DNA of 64,000 nucleotides from JBBIOU01 sp037443205 (GTDB lineage Bacteria; Bacteroidota; Bacteroidia; Flavobacteriales_D; UBA2798). The notes beneath the pieces are model-generated. The model did not search any database, had not been told where the DNA came from, and was given only the letters and a program-made list of their open reading frames with translations. The stretch is from positions 1-64,000 of the forward strand of contig JBBIOU010000008.1 of the NCBI GenBank assembly GCA_037443205.1. Reading direction: 5' to 3'. Position 1 is the stretch's first letter; each line of letters starts with the position of its first letter. Below, piece after piece: positions 37,050-46,316 of the stretch. Position numbers and translations under genes: made by a program.

Positions 37050-38183
37050 ATGGGAATCTGGAATAAACTTAAAAATGAATTTATTGATATCATCGAGTGG
37101 TTAGACTCGAGTAATGATACCATTGCCTATCGGTTTGAAAGATATCAGAATGAAATAAAATACGGAGCAAAATTAACCGTACGCGAGGGACAAATAGCAG
37201 TTTTTGTTAACGAAGGTCAAATAGCCGATGTGTACCCTCCCGGTATGTATGCGCTGGAAACACAAAATATGCCCATACTTTCAACTTTAAAAGGTTGGAA
37301 ATATGGCTTTAACAGCCCTTTTAAAGCTGAGGTTTACTTTATCAATACCAAACAATTTACCGACCAAAAATGGGGAACCAAAAATGCTATTACCTTAGAA
37401 GATGATAGATTTGGTATGTATGAAATACGGGCATTTGGTACATACGCGTTTAGAGTTACTGACGGAGCTAAATTTGTTCGCGAAATATTAGGCACTGATG
37501 GCAATTTTACAACCGAAGAAATAAACGGGCAATTAAGGAGCCTTGTAGTTACACGTTTTACCGATGCAGTTGGTGAAAGTAAATTTACAGCAGAAAAATT
37601 TGCCGGAAAAACCAACGAGCTTTCGGAAGAAGTTTACAAAATCATCAATGGAGAGTTTGCTGAATACGGTATTACGCTAACCAAGTTTTTAATTGAAAAC
37701 ATCTCAATGCCCGAAGAAATCAAAAAAGAAATCTTCGAGCTTTCGCGATTAAATAAAGTAGACATAAGCAAATTGGCACAAATGAAAGCTGCAAAAGCCA
37801 TCGAAAAATCAGCCGAAAATGACGGTGGAGCCGGCATGGGTATGGGCATGGGTATGGGCGTTGGGATGGGAGTAAACATGGCTAATATGATGGGCAACAT
37901 GTTTACTCAACAGCAACAACAAAATCAAAATATTCAACAGCATAATTCCGGCACTGTTCCTCCACCCATACCGGGAGTAATAAAATATTTTATTGCACTT
38001 AACGGACAACAACAAGGCCCCTTTGAGCTTTCGCAATTGCAACAAATGGTAAGTTCAGGTCAAATTAATCGAGATACCTTGGTATGGAAAGAAGGTATGG
38101 CCGCTTGGGCAGCAGCCGGTTCCTTAACCGACCTTGCCGCGTTGTTCAGTAATACTCCGCCACCCATACCTCCTGCTCAATAA
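37050..38183 (+). CDS. SPFH-domain protein with C-terminal GYF_2 domain (YdjI-like)
   Basis: I use the ATG at 37050 (MGIWNKLKNEFIDIIEWL), the usual YdjI-type N-terminus; an ATG at 36981 adds 23 unlike residues. Residues 1-240 form an SPFH/virion-core-like domain (GAKLTVREGQIAVFVNEGQIADV, MYEIRAFGTYAFRV). A Gly/Met-rich flexible stretch (about 263-300) leads to a C-terminal GYF_2 domain (KYFIALNGQQQGPFELSQL, DTLVWKEGMAAWAAA). In Bacillus, YdjI acts with YdjG/YdjH to recruit PspA to membranes. A zinc-ribbon partner follows here, but no PspA gene is present. Confidence 0.88.
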   Translation: MGIWNKLKNEFIDIIEWLDSSNDTIAYRFERYQNEIKYGAKLTVREGQIAVFVNEGQIADVYPPGMYALETQNMPILSTLKGWKYGFNSPFKAEVYFINTKQFTDQKWGTKNAITLEDDRFGMYEIRAFGTYAFRVTDGAKFVREILGTDGNFTTEEINGQLRSLVVTRFTDAVGESKFTAEKFAGKTNELSEEVYKIINGEFAEYGITLTKFLIENISMPEEIKKEIFELSRLNKVDISKLAQMKAAKAIEKSAENDGGAGMGMGMGMGVGMGVNMANMMGNMFTQQQQQNQNIQQHNSGTVPPPIPGVIKYFIALNGQQQGPFELSQLQQMVSSGQINRDTLVWKEGMAAWAAAGSLTDLAALFSNTPPPIPPAQ

Positions 38184-38216
38184 AAATATATTCAAAAAAC
38201 AATTTACCATACAAGT

Positions 38217-39320
38217 ATGGAACAACAACTGGCGCAAAAAGCTAATCAGGCAGAAACCAAGTGCAATAGTTGCGGTGCAGTTTTGCATTACACTCCGGGT
38301 ACTACTTTACTTACTTGTCAGTATTGTGATGCCGAAAATCAAATTGAAAGCAAATCAGTACCCATCGAAGAGCTTGATTTTGATAGTTTTTTAAAGGATT
38401 ATTTAAATAACAAAAGCAATACTCAAAAAGTTACCCTCGTAAAATGTGATGCTTGCGGGTCGGAAACAACCTTTGAAGGAAAACTTGTGGCCTCAGATTG
38501 CGCATTTTGCGGAAGCCCGATACAGGTTAAAGACGGTACAACCTGCGATATTATTAAACCCAAAAGTTTGCTGCCTTTTTCGATAGAGCAAAAAAAAGCT
38601 TTTGAACAATTTTCTAAATGGATTAAGTCTTTGTGGTTTGCCCCCAACGATTTAAAAAAATTTGTAACCCACCCCGAAAAATTACAAGGTATTTATGTTC
38701 CTTACTGGACTTATGACGCAGATACATACAGCAATTACACCGGTTTAAGGGGTGTATATTACACAACCACTAAAACAATAAACATAAATGGAAAAAATCA
38801 AACCCAAACAGTAAAACAAATAAAATGGTATCCTACGGCAGGGAATCTATCACATTTTTTTGATGATGTATTGGTTTTAGCCAGTACCTCACTCACTAAA
38901 AAATACGCTGAAGCTCTCGAGCCATGGGATTTAGATAAACTTATTCCGTTTGATGAAAAATATCTAGCTGGTTTTAAAGCAGAAAGCTATCATGTAGATT
39001 TAAAACAGGGTTATGAAGATGCCAAGAAAAAAATGGAAACAGTCATCAGACAAATGATAAAAAGACAAATTGGTGGCGACCAGCAACAAATATTAACACT
39101 TAGCACAAACCATAATAATGTAACCTTTAAACACATTCTTTTACCAATATGGTTAAGCACCTTCAGGTATCGAAATAAAGTTTACAGATTTATGATAAAT
39201 GGTCGCACCGGTGAAGTTCAAGGCGAAAGACCTTATAGTGCCTGGAAAATTACTTTTTTTGTGCTTGCCATATTACTAATTATTGGAGGTATAGTTTACC
39301 TTATTAATCAAAATAATTAA
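38217..39320 (+). CDS. Zinc-ribbon membrane protein (YdjG-like partner of the SPFH protein)
   Basis: This 367-residue protein has two N-terminal zinc ribbons, CNSCGAVL..CQYC and CDACGSE..CAFCGSP, giving eight Cys ligands. A middle region (ILLPIWLSTFRYRNKVYRF near residue 300) and one C-terminal membrane helix (TFFVLAILLIIGGIVYLI) follow. This architecture matches the YdjG/primosomal-N'-like zinc-ribbon proteins found beside YdjI. It lies 33 bases downstream of the SPFH gene. The pair probably forms a membrane-stress or membrane-organising complex; inferred by context. Confidence 0.82.
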   Translation: MEQQLAQKANQAETKCNSCGAVLHYTPGTTLLTCQYCDAENQIESKSVPIEELDFDSFLKDYLNNKSNTQKVTLVKCDACGSETTFEGKLVASDCAFCGSPIQVKDGTTCDIIKPKSLLPFSIEQKKAFEQFSKWIKSLWFAPNDLKKFVTHPEKLQGIYVPYWTYDADTYSNYTGLRGVYYTTTKTININGKNQTQTVKQIKWYPTAGNLSHFFDDVLVLASTSLTKKYAEALEPWDLDKLIPFDEKYLAGFKAESYHVDLKQGYEDAKKKMETVIRQMIKRQIGGDQQQILTLSTNHNNVTFKHILLPIWLSTFRYRNKVYRFMINGRTGEVQGERPYSAWKITFFVLAILLIIGGIVYLINQNN

Positions 39321-39334
39321 TCATCACAACTGTT

Positions 39335-40606
39335 ATGAATACATCGGGCGATAATTACCCCGTTTGGCATCCTTTTACCCAAATGAAAACAGCGCCTAAA
39401 CCTATTACCATGGTTAAAGGACAGGGCGCTTATTTATGGGACGAAAACCATCATCAATACATAGATTTTATATCGTCCTGGTGGGTCAACCTGCACGGGC
39501 ATGCACACCCCCACATTGCAGCAAAAATTGCCGAACAAGCCAAAGAACTGGAACATGTGATATTTGCCGGCTTTAATCATCCAAAGGCCATAGAACTTGC
39601 GCATAAAATTTTAAAATATTTGCCGTTTTTAACCAAAGTATTTTTTAGCGATAATGGTTCAACTTCGGTAGAAGTAGCTCTAAAAATGGCACTTCAGTTT
39701 TTTTACAACCAAAATATCAAACGAAATAAAATTATCGCTTTTCAAAACGCATATCATGGCGATACGTTTGGAGCTATGGCTATAGGAGAAAGAAATGAGT
39801 TTACATCACCATTCAGAGATTTATTATTTGAAGTGCAATTTATTAGTACCCCGGATGAAACTAACAAACATCAGGTGATAGAAAACTTTAAGAAATTAAT
39901 CTCAGCGAATAATGTGGCTGCTTTTATTTACGAACCCATTGTGCAAGGTACGGCAGGTATGAATATTTACGATGAGAAAATATTAGATGAATTAATTTAC
40001 ATTGCCCGACAAAATAATGTGATTTGCATTGCAGATGAAGTTTTTACTGGCTTTGGGAGAACCGGAAAAATGTTCGCATCCGATTTTATGATTAATAAAC
40101 CCGATATTATATGTTTATCCAAAGGACTAACCGGAGGATTTATGCCATTGGGATTAACCGTGTGCAGCCAAAAAATTTACGAGGTATTTTACAACGACAA
40201 TAAACTAAAGGCACTTTATCACGGACATTCTTATACCGGAAACCCCATAGCCTGTGCAGCCGCCTGTGCATCACTCGAGCTGTTTGAAATAGAAAATACA
40301 TTAGATAAAATAAAGCAAATATCAGTTCATCATGCTAATTTTATTAATAAAATAAAGCAGTTACCCGGTGTGGCAAATGCACGTAACAAAGGAACCATTA
40401 TGGCCATAGACATTAAAACAAACGAAAAAAAATCTTATTTCCACACCTTAAGAGATGAATTATATGATTATTTTATAACAAGAAAATTACTTCTCAGGCC
40501 CTTAGGCAATACGGTATATATGGTTCCTCCTTACTGCATAACCCGGCAAGATCTTCAAAAAGGATATGATGCCATAGAAAATTTTTTGCAGGAGCATCAA
40601 TTTTAA
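39335..40606 (+). CDS. bioA: Adenosylmethionine-8-amino-7-oxononanoate aminotransferase
   Basis: The 423-residue PLP enzyme makes 7,8-diaminononanoate in biotin synthesis. Visible features: VWHPFTQM and SSWWVNLHGH (substrate site), the PLP-phosphate SDNGSTSVEVALKM, D234 in CIADEVFTGFGRTG, and the Schiff-base K263 in LSKGLTGGFMPLG. Length and motifs are complete. No other bio genes are nearby, so the pathway is dispersed. It is 14 bases downstream of the zinc-ribbon gene. Confidence 0.95.
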   Translation: MNTSGDNYPVWHPFTQMKTAPKPITMVKGQGAYLWDENHHQYIDFISSWWVNLHGHAHPHIAAKIAEQAKELEHVIFAGFNHPKAIELAHKILKYLPFLTKVFFSDNGSTSVEVALKMALQFFYNQNIKRNKIIAFQNAYHGDTFGAMAIGERNEFTSPFRDLLFEVQFISTPDETNKHQVIENFKKLISANNVAAFIYEPIVQGTAGMNIYDEKILDELIYIARQNNVICIADEVFTGFGRTGKMFASDFMINKPDIICLSKGLTGGFMPLGLTVCSQKIYEVFYNDNKLKALYHGHSYTGNPIACAAACASLELFEIENTLDKIKQISVHHANFINKIKQLPGVANARNKGTIMAIDIKTNEKKSYFHTLRDELYDYFITRKLLLRPLGNTVYMVPPYCITRQDLQKGYDAIENFLQEHQF

Positions 40607-40691
40607 TTGTTTAGTATATTTAGCGCAGCATTTTCTTAAAAACAAAACTTTCTATCATTCAATTATTATTTATCTTAGTACCTGTATTTTT

Positions 40692-41468
40692 TTGAAAACA
40701 AAAAACGACATAGTAAACAATTGGTTGCCCCGATACACCGGCACAAAAGTCGAAGAATTCGGCAAATACATCTTATTAACTAACTTTAGTAATTATTTAC
40801 AAATATTTTCTTCCCTTACAGGCGCTCAAATTAAAGGCACCGATAAAGCAATGCCCAATGCTACTGCCGGAGAAATAAGCATGATAAATTTTGGCATGGG
40901 CAGCGCTAATGCTGCTACGGTTATGGATTTGCTGACAGCCGTAAAACCAAAGGCAGTATTATTTTTAGGGAAATGCGGAGGACTTAAAAAGAAAAACAAT
41001 TTAGGCGATTTGATACTACCCATTGCGGCAGTGAGAGGCGAAGGTACATCAGATGATTATCTGCCCAAAGAAGTACCGGCTCTGCCGGCATTCCAGTTGC
41101 AACGCGCTATATCCACCCACATCCGCGAGTTTGGTAGTGATTACTGGACAGGTACAGTATATACAACCAATCGCAGAGTTTGGGAACACGATGAATCGTT
41201 TAAAGAATATTTGCGCTCCTTACGAGTAATGGCTATTGATATGGAAACAGCAACGCTTTTCATTACCGGATTTGCAAATAAAATTCCTACCGGTGCGCTT
41301 TTACTGGTATCAGATCAGCCTATGACACCCGAAGGAGTAAAAACAGAAGAAAGTGATTTAAAAGTTACTTCAAACTTTGTGCATGATCATATTAAAATTG
41401 GTATCAATGCCCTAAACGAACTTATTCACCAAGGTAAATCTATAAAACACCTGCGATTTGATGAGTAA
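40692..41468 (+). CDS. amn: AMP nucleosidase
   Basis: The start is a TTG at 40692 (encoding MKTKNDIVNNWLPRYTG, the usual start of Bacteroidota AMP nucleosidases); no in-frame ATG lies nearby. The 258-residue protein is in the nucleoside phosphorylase superfamily: ISMINFGMGSANAATVMDLL, LFLGKCGGL and AIDMETATLFITGF with the catalytic Glu. It hydrolyses AMP to adenine and ribose 5-phosphate. It overlaps holA by eight bases. Confidence 0.9.
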   Translation: MKTKNDIVNNWLPRYTGTKVEEFGKYILLTNFSNYLQIFSSLTGAQIKGTDKAMPNATAGEISMINFGMGSANAATVMDLLTAVKPKAVLFLGKCGGLKKKNNLGDLILPIAAVRGEGTSDDYLPKEVPALPAFQLQRAISTHIREFGSDYWTGTVYTTNRRVWEHDESFKEYLRSLRVMAIDMETATLFITGFANKIPTGALLLVSDQPMTPEGVKTEESDLKVTSNFVHDHIKIGINALNELIHQGKSIKHLRFDE

Positions 41469-42489
41469 AAAAAATCCAACAACTGCAGATAATTATAAGC
41501 TTATTTTAAGAGATTTAAAAAATAAAATCTATCACCCCGTTTATTTTTTGTGTGGTGAAGAACCCTATTATATTGATAAAATATCAGATTATATTGAAAC
41601 CCACATTTTATTACCCGAAGAAAAAGAATTTAATCAAACAATACTCTATGGTCAGGATATTGAAATAGCTTCATTGATAGCAGCGTGTAAACGTTTTCCG
41701 ATGATGTGCGAATTTCAGGTGGTTATAGTAAAAGAAGCACAAAATTTAGAAAAACAGATAGAACAACTTAAGAGTTATATCGAAAACCCGGTAAAGAGTA
41801 CTATTTTAGTTATTTGCTATAAATATAAAAAACCGGATGGCCGTTCGCAGTTTACCAAAATACTTCAGAAATCAGCCGTGTATTTTGCTTCCGAAAAAAT
41901 TAAGGATTATCAACTTGCAGGCTGGATAGAAGAGTTTGTAAAAGAAGAGCAGCTGAGTATTAATCCCCGTAATGCGCTAATGCTTGCCGAATACCTGGGC
42001 AACGATTTACAAAAAATAGCCAACCAAATTGACAAATTAAAAATATTGTTGCCACAAGGTTCTGAGATAACTGCAGATATTATTCAGAAGAATATAGGCA
42101 TAAGTAAAGAATATAATCCCTTTGAATTAAATAATGCTTTGGGAGAAAAAAATATTTTAAAAGCCAATCGTATCATTAATTATTTTGGAGCCAATGACAG
42201 AAGTTATCCTCCCCAATTTTTAATTCCGGTGATGTATGGATTTTTTACCAAATTATTAAAATATCATTTGCTTAAAGATAAATCGCAGGCAAATGTGGCA
42301 AGCGAATTAGGAATAAATCCTTTTATTGTAAAAGAATATGCTAAGTATGCAGCAAATTATACGGATAAAAAACTTGTAAAAATATTTTCGTATTTACAGG
42401 ATGCCGATTTAAAAAGCAAAGGCGTGGGAAGTTCAGGTTTAGAGAATAAAGAAATATTAAAAGAATTAGTATATAAAATATTGCATTAA
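41461..42489 (+). CDS. holA: DNA polymerase III delta subunit
   Basis: I use the ATG at 41461 rather than the in-frame TTG at 41458. The 342-residue protein fits the clamp-loader delta subunit: N-terminal PVYFLCGEEPYYIDKISDYI, a degenerate ATPase fold (FPMMCEFQVVIVKEAQNL), the domain-III motif AEYLGNDLQKIANQIDKLKIL, and C-terminal collar helices. It opens the sliding clamp for DnaE. Coupled by overlap to amn. No lagging partners nearby. Confidence 0.92.
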   Translation: MSKKNPTTADNYKLILRDLKNKIYHPVYFLCGEEPYYIDKISDYIETHILLPEEKEFNQTILYGQDIEIASLIAACKRFPMMCEFQVVIVKEAQNLEKQIEQLKSYIENPVKSTILVICYKYKKPDGRSQFTKILQKSAVYFASEKIKDYQLAGWIEEFVKEEQLSINPRNALMLAEYLGNDLQKIANQIDKLKILLPQGSEITADIIQKNIGISKEYNPFELNNALGEKNILKANRIINYFGANDRSYPPQFLIPVMYGFFTKLLKYHLLKDKSQANVASELGINPFIVKEYAKYAANYTDKKLVKIFSYLQDADLKSKGVGSSGLENKEILKELVYKILH

Positions 42490-42670
42490 TTGCTGATGTT
42501 CACACAGATTAATTTGGGTAAAGTCCAAAGTCATTATACTTCGTGTAATCTTTAGCATTGTTTATCCAAATTAAGCTTTAATAATTTCTAAAAAACTTTA
42601 TTACATACACTAGAATTAACTGCGCTATGCGTAGCTAATAAGAATTTTATAATTAATAAAAAAGTAAGTA

Positions 42671-43639
42671 TTATTTTGTTTTTTCTTCTATAAATACACC
42701 CATAGAGCAGAATTTATCCATCCGTTTTTTAACGAGTGTATCGGGTTTAATTTTTCTAAGAGCCGAAAGATGTTTTTTTATTTCTTTTTTAACTAATTCA
42801 AAAGCTTCTTCAGGTTTAGCATGTGCGCCCCCAAGAGGTTCTTTAATGATACCATCTATCAGTTTATTTTTAAGCATATCTTGCGGGGTAAGTTTTAATG
42901 CTTCGGCTGCTTTTTCTTTCATTTCCCAACTGCGCCATAAAATAGAAGAGCAAGACTCGGGCGATATTACCGAATACCAGGTGTTTTCGAGCATTAATAC
43001 TTTATCGCCCACACCTATTCCTAAAGCGCCACCCGAGGCGCCTTCGCCTAAGATGATACAAATTACAGGCACTTTAAGTTTCATCATTTCATAGATGTTT
43101 CTTGCGATGGCTTCTCCCTGTCCGCGTTCTTCGGCCTCTAAGCCCGGATAAGCACCCGGAGTATCAATCAGTGTAATAATGGGTTTATTAAATTTTTCGG
43201 CCAGCTTCATTAAGCGCAAAGCCTTGCGGTAACCTTCAGGATTGGCCATCCCGAAATTTCTATATTGTCGCATTTTAAGATTGATACCTTTTTGATGGCC
43301 AATAAACATAACACTTTGTCCGTCTAATAATCCAAAGCCACCCACAATGGCTTTATCATCACGCACGTTTCTGTCGCCATGCAATTCCTGAAAGGTTCCG
43401 TCCGTAAAGTGATTAATATATGCTAAAGAGTAAGGCCTGTCAGGATGCCGCGAAACCTGTACCCGTTGCCAGGGGGTTAAATTATTATAAATTTCATGGG
43501 TAGTTTCTTTTAGTTTATTTTCCAGTTCGGCAATCGTTTTAGAAACGTCTACTCCGCTTTTTTCGCCTAATATCCTGGCGTCTTCAATTTGTTTGGCAAT
43601 TTCTTCAATCGGTTTTTCAAAATCCAAATAATTCGGCAT
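42671..43639 (-). CDS. accA: Acetyl-CoA carboxylase carboxyltransferase subunit alpha
   Basis: This 322-residue subunit catalyses carboxyl transfer from biotin to acetyl-CoA in fatty acid synthesis. It shows the N-terminal IEEIAKQIEDAR, DRPYSLAYINHFTDGTFQELHGDR, TLIDTPGAYPGLEAEERGQGEAIARN and GEGASGGALGIGVGDKV, all standard. The length is normal. The beta subunit gene is not in the window. Confidence 0.96.
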   Translation of the reverse strand: MPNYLDFEKPIEEIAKQIEDARILGEKSGVDVSKTIAELENKLKETTHEIYNNLTPWQRVQVSRHPDRPYSLAYINHFTDGTFQELHGDRNVRDDKAIVGGFGLLDGQSVMFIGHQKGINLKMRQYRNFGMANPEGYRKALRLMKLAEKFNKPIITLIDTPGAYPGLEAEERGQGEAIARNIYEMMKLKVPVICIILGEGASGGALGIGVGDKVLMLENTWYSVISPESCSSILWRSWEMKEKAAEALKLTPQDMLKNKLIDGIIKEPLGGAHAKPEEAFELVKKEIKKHLSALRKIKPDTLVKKRMDKFCSMGVFIEEKTK

Positions 43640-43846
43640 AACTTATAGTAATAGTTTATCCGGCAAATATAGTGAATTGCATTATATTTTGCCCTGATAA
43701 CTTTTGACGCAGCTTTTAGTTATTTTTCAACCAATTATCCCCATGAATCGGGCGTTTTAGATTTTATGGTAATTACATATGTATTTTATAAACCTCATTG
43801 ATAGAGGCGGTATTTTAAAAAATTAATCTTCTATAATTAAAATTAA

Positions 43847-43854
43847 TACATTCG
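43847..43854 (+). promoter_or_regulatory. Possible -7 box of ispE, nearly leaderless
   Basis: TACATTCG differs by one base from TAnnTTTG and ends four bases before the ispE ATG, implying transcription starts at or near the start codon. Confidence 0.35.
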
Positions 43855-43858
43855 CAAT

Positions 43859-44713
43859 ATGATTAAATTTCCTAATGCAAAAATAAATTTAGGTTTAAAT
43901 GTAATAGAAAAACGCAGCGATGGATATCACAACATCGAAAGTATATTTTATCCTGTTAAACTTTATGATGTATTAGAAATAGTCAAATCAGAGCAACTGA
44001 ATTTTTATTTTAGTGGTAAAAAAATAGAAGTAAGCATCGAAAATAATTTATGCAGCAAGGCCTATCAACTGATAAAAAAAAAACATTCGGTTAGCGATGT
44101 TAACCTTTATCTGAAAAAAATATTACCCATGGGAGCCGGTATGGGTGGCGGCAGCGCAGATGGCGCATTTACACTGCTTATTTTAAATGAACTATTTAAA
44201 CTGCAATTAAGTAAGGAAAAATTAAAAGAATATGCATTGCAGCTGGGCAGCGACTGCCCTTTTTTCATAGACAACTGTCCGTCCTATGTACAAGGCAGAG
44301 GAGAAATGACTGAACCGCTCGATTTGAATCTGAACGATTATACTTTTATTTTCGTAAATACAGGCGTACATATTTCTACGGCAGAGGCATATCAAGGTAT
44401 TACTCCGGCAAAGCCGGTCATAAATGCAAAAAATATTGTTTTAAATACTCCCGTTGAGCAATGGAAAGATAAATTAGTAAATGACTTTGAAGAAGTGGCC
44501 TTTAAAAAGCATCCCAATCTGGCAGTGGTAAAAAATGCATTATATAATACAGGCGCTTTATATGCGTCAATGACTGGCAGCGGCTCGGCATTTTATGGAA
44601 TATACACCCAATTATCCGAAGATGAAATATGTCTTAAACAAACAGAACTGTATAATATCATCAGTAAATTTTATGCTTCCTGCGAAATATTAAAGGAAGT
44701 ATATTTACATTGA
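43859..44713 (+). CDS. ispE: 4-diphosphocytidyl-2-C-methyl-D-erythritol kinase
   Basis: The 284-residue GHMP kinase phosphorylates CDP-methylerythritol in the non-mevalonate isoprenoid pathway. Key elements: K8 in NAKINLGL, the ATP-binding glycine loop MGAGMGGGSAD at 91-101, D133 in LGSDCPFF, and the C-terminal MTGSGSAFYGIY. Complete. It is probably transcribed from its own promoter and lies about 60 bases upstream of lysS. Confidence 0.95.
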   Translation: MIKFPNAKINLGLNVIEKRSDGYHNIESIFYPVKLYDVLEIVKSEQLNFYFSGKKIEVSIENNLCSKAYQLIKKKHSVSDVNLYLKKILPMGAGMGGGSADGAFTLLILNELFKLQLSKEKLKEYALQLGSDCPFFIDNCPSYVQGRGEMTEPLDLNLNDYTFIFVNTGVHISTAEAYQGITPAKPVINAKNIVLNTPVEQWKDKLVNDFEEVAFKKHPNLAVVKNALYNTGALYASMTGSGSAFYGIYTQLSEDEICLKQTELYNIISKFYASCEILKEVYLH

Positions 44714-44740
44714 ATTAGTTTCTTAATCAAAGCTATTAAT

Positions 44741-44748
44741 TATCTTTG
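44741..44748 (+). promoter_or_regulatory. Probable -7 box of lysS-metF
   Basis: TATCTTTG is an exact TAnnTTTG match, 23 bases before the lysS ATG. No -33 TTG at the usual distance was seen. Confidence 0.45.
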
Positions 44749-44771
44749 CAAGCTTTAAATTATAAATTATT

Positions 44772-46316
44772 ATGATTATCGAATTAACCGAACAAGAAAT
44801 AATCAGAAGAGAAAAACTGAAAGAAATATGTAAACTAAACATCAATCCATACCCCGCAGAAGAATTTGTGGTAAATGGTTATGCCCAAAAAATAAAACAA
44901 GAGTTTACGGAAGAAAATAAGGAAAATTATAAAAATATATCTCTGGCAGGTAGATTAATGAGCGTACGCGATATGGGAAAAGCCTGTTTTGCAGAGTTGA
45001 TGGATTCGAGCGGCAGAATACAAATATATGTTCGCAGAGATGATATTTGTCCGGGAGAAGATAAAACACTATACGACCAACTGTTTAAAAAGTTATTGGA
45101 TATAGGAGATTTTATTGGTGTAATCGGATATGTTTTTAAAACCAAGGTAGGCGAAATATCTTTGCATGTTACCTCACTGAAAATATTAGGTAAATCACTT
45201 AAGCCGCTCCCTATTGTAAAAACTGATGCCGAAGGTAATGTACACGATGCCGTTACCGATCCTGAATTTAGGTATCGCCAGCGTTATGCTGATTTGGTAG
45301 TGAACCCCGGTGTTCGCGATATATTTGTTAAGCGCACCAAAATGATAAATTCAATACGTGAGTTTTTAAATGCGCAAGGAGCTTTGGAAGTAGATACTCC
45401 GGTTTTGCAAAGTATTCCCGGTGGTGCAGCCGCACGGCCATTTATTACCCATCACAACGCATTAGATATACCGCTATATTTAAGAATTGCCAACGAACTA
45501 TATTTAAAAAGACTTATTGTAGGTGGATTTGAATGGGTGTATGAATTTAGCAGAAATTTCAGAAATGAAGGAATGGACAGAACACATAATCCGGAGTTTA
45601 CGATATTAGAATTTTATGTGGCTTACAAAGATTATTTTTGGATGATGCACCAAACAGAACAACTGCTTGAAAAAGTGGCACTCGATGTAAACGGCACTAC
45701 TGATATACAAGTGGGTGATAACATAATCAGTTTCAAAGCACCCTTTAAACGCATCAGTATATTTGAAGCCATACAGCAATACACCGGTTTTGATGTTAGC
45801 AATATGAACGAAGACGAACTAAGAGATACCTGCAAAAAACTTCACATTGAAACCAGTTCAAGTATGGGCAAAGGAAAATTGATTGATGAAATTTTTGGCG
45901 AAAAATGCGAGAAAAATTTTATACAACCTACCTTTATTATTGATTATCCTGTGGAGATGAGTCCACTTACCAAAAAACATCGCTCTAAAACTGGTTTGGT
46001 TGAGCGATTTGAATTGATGATAAATGGAAAAGAAATAGCCAATGCTTACAGCGAGCTTAATGACCCCATTGACCAACGCGAACGATTTGAAGAACAACTT
46101 AAACTTATGGAAAGGGGAGATGATGAAGCTATGTTTATTGATTACGATTTTTTAAGAGCATTAGAATATGGTATGCCACCTACTGCGGGCATAGGCATAG
46201 GAATAGACAGATTGGCAATGCTTATCACCAATCAGGCAAGTATTCAGGATGTATTATTATTTCCGCAAATGAGGCCGGAAAAAAATAACAACGATAAGGA
46301 AGAAACACAACAATGA
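44772..46316 (+). CDS. lysS: Lysyl-tRNA synthetase, class II
   Basis: The 514-residue enzyme has an N-terminal OB-fold anticodon domain (ISLAGRLMSVRDMGKACFAEL) and the class II core with motif 1 (FVKRTKMINSIREFL), motif 2 (FRNEGMDRTHNPEFT) and motif 3 (GIGIGIDRLAMLI). An extra helix-rich segment (SNMNEDELRDTCKKLHIE, about 340-365) interrupts the core, as seen in many Bacteroidota LysS. It overlaps metF by four bases (ATGA). Confidence 0.97.
   Translation: MIIELTEQEIIRREKLKEICKLNINPYPAEEFVVNGYAQKIKQEFTEENKENYKNISLAGRLMSVRDMGKACFAELMDSSGRIQIYVRRDDICPGEDKTLYDQLFKKLLDIGDFIGVIGYVFKTKVGEISLHVTSLKILGKSLKPLPIVKTDAEGNVHDAVTDPEFRYRQRYADLVVNPGVRDIFVKRTKMINSIREFLNAQGALEVDTPVLQSIPGGAAARPFITHHNALDIPLYLRIANELYLKRLIVGGFEWVYEFSRNFRNEGMDRTHNPEFTILEFYVAYKDYFWMMHQTEQLLEKVALDVNGTTDIQVGDNIISFKAPFKRISIFEAIQQYTGFDVSNMNEDELRDTCKKLHIETSSSMGKGKLIDEIFGEKCEKNFIQPTFIIDYPVEMSPLTKKHRSKTGLVERFELMINGKEIANAYSELNDPIDQRERFEEQLKLMERGDDEAMFIDYDFLRALEYGMPPTAGIGIGIDRLAMLITNQASIQDVLLFPQMRPEKNNNDKEETQQ

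Noticed and set aside
40692..40694. TTG start of amn as an annotation error
   Set aside because: The residues right after the TTG match the known N-terminus of Bacteroidota AMP nucleosidases, and no in-frame ATG lies upstream, so the TTG start is kept.
42490..42670. Short inverted repeat GCTA/TAGC between holA and accA as a terminator
   Set aside because: The stem is only four base pairs with no T run after it.
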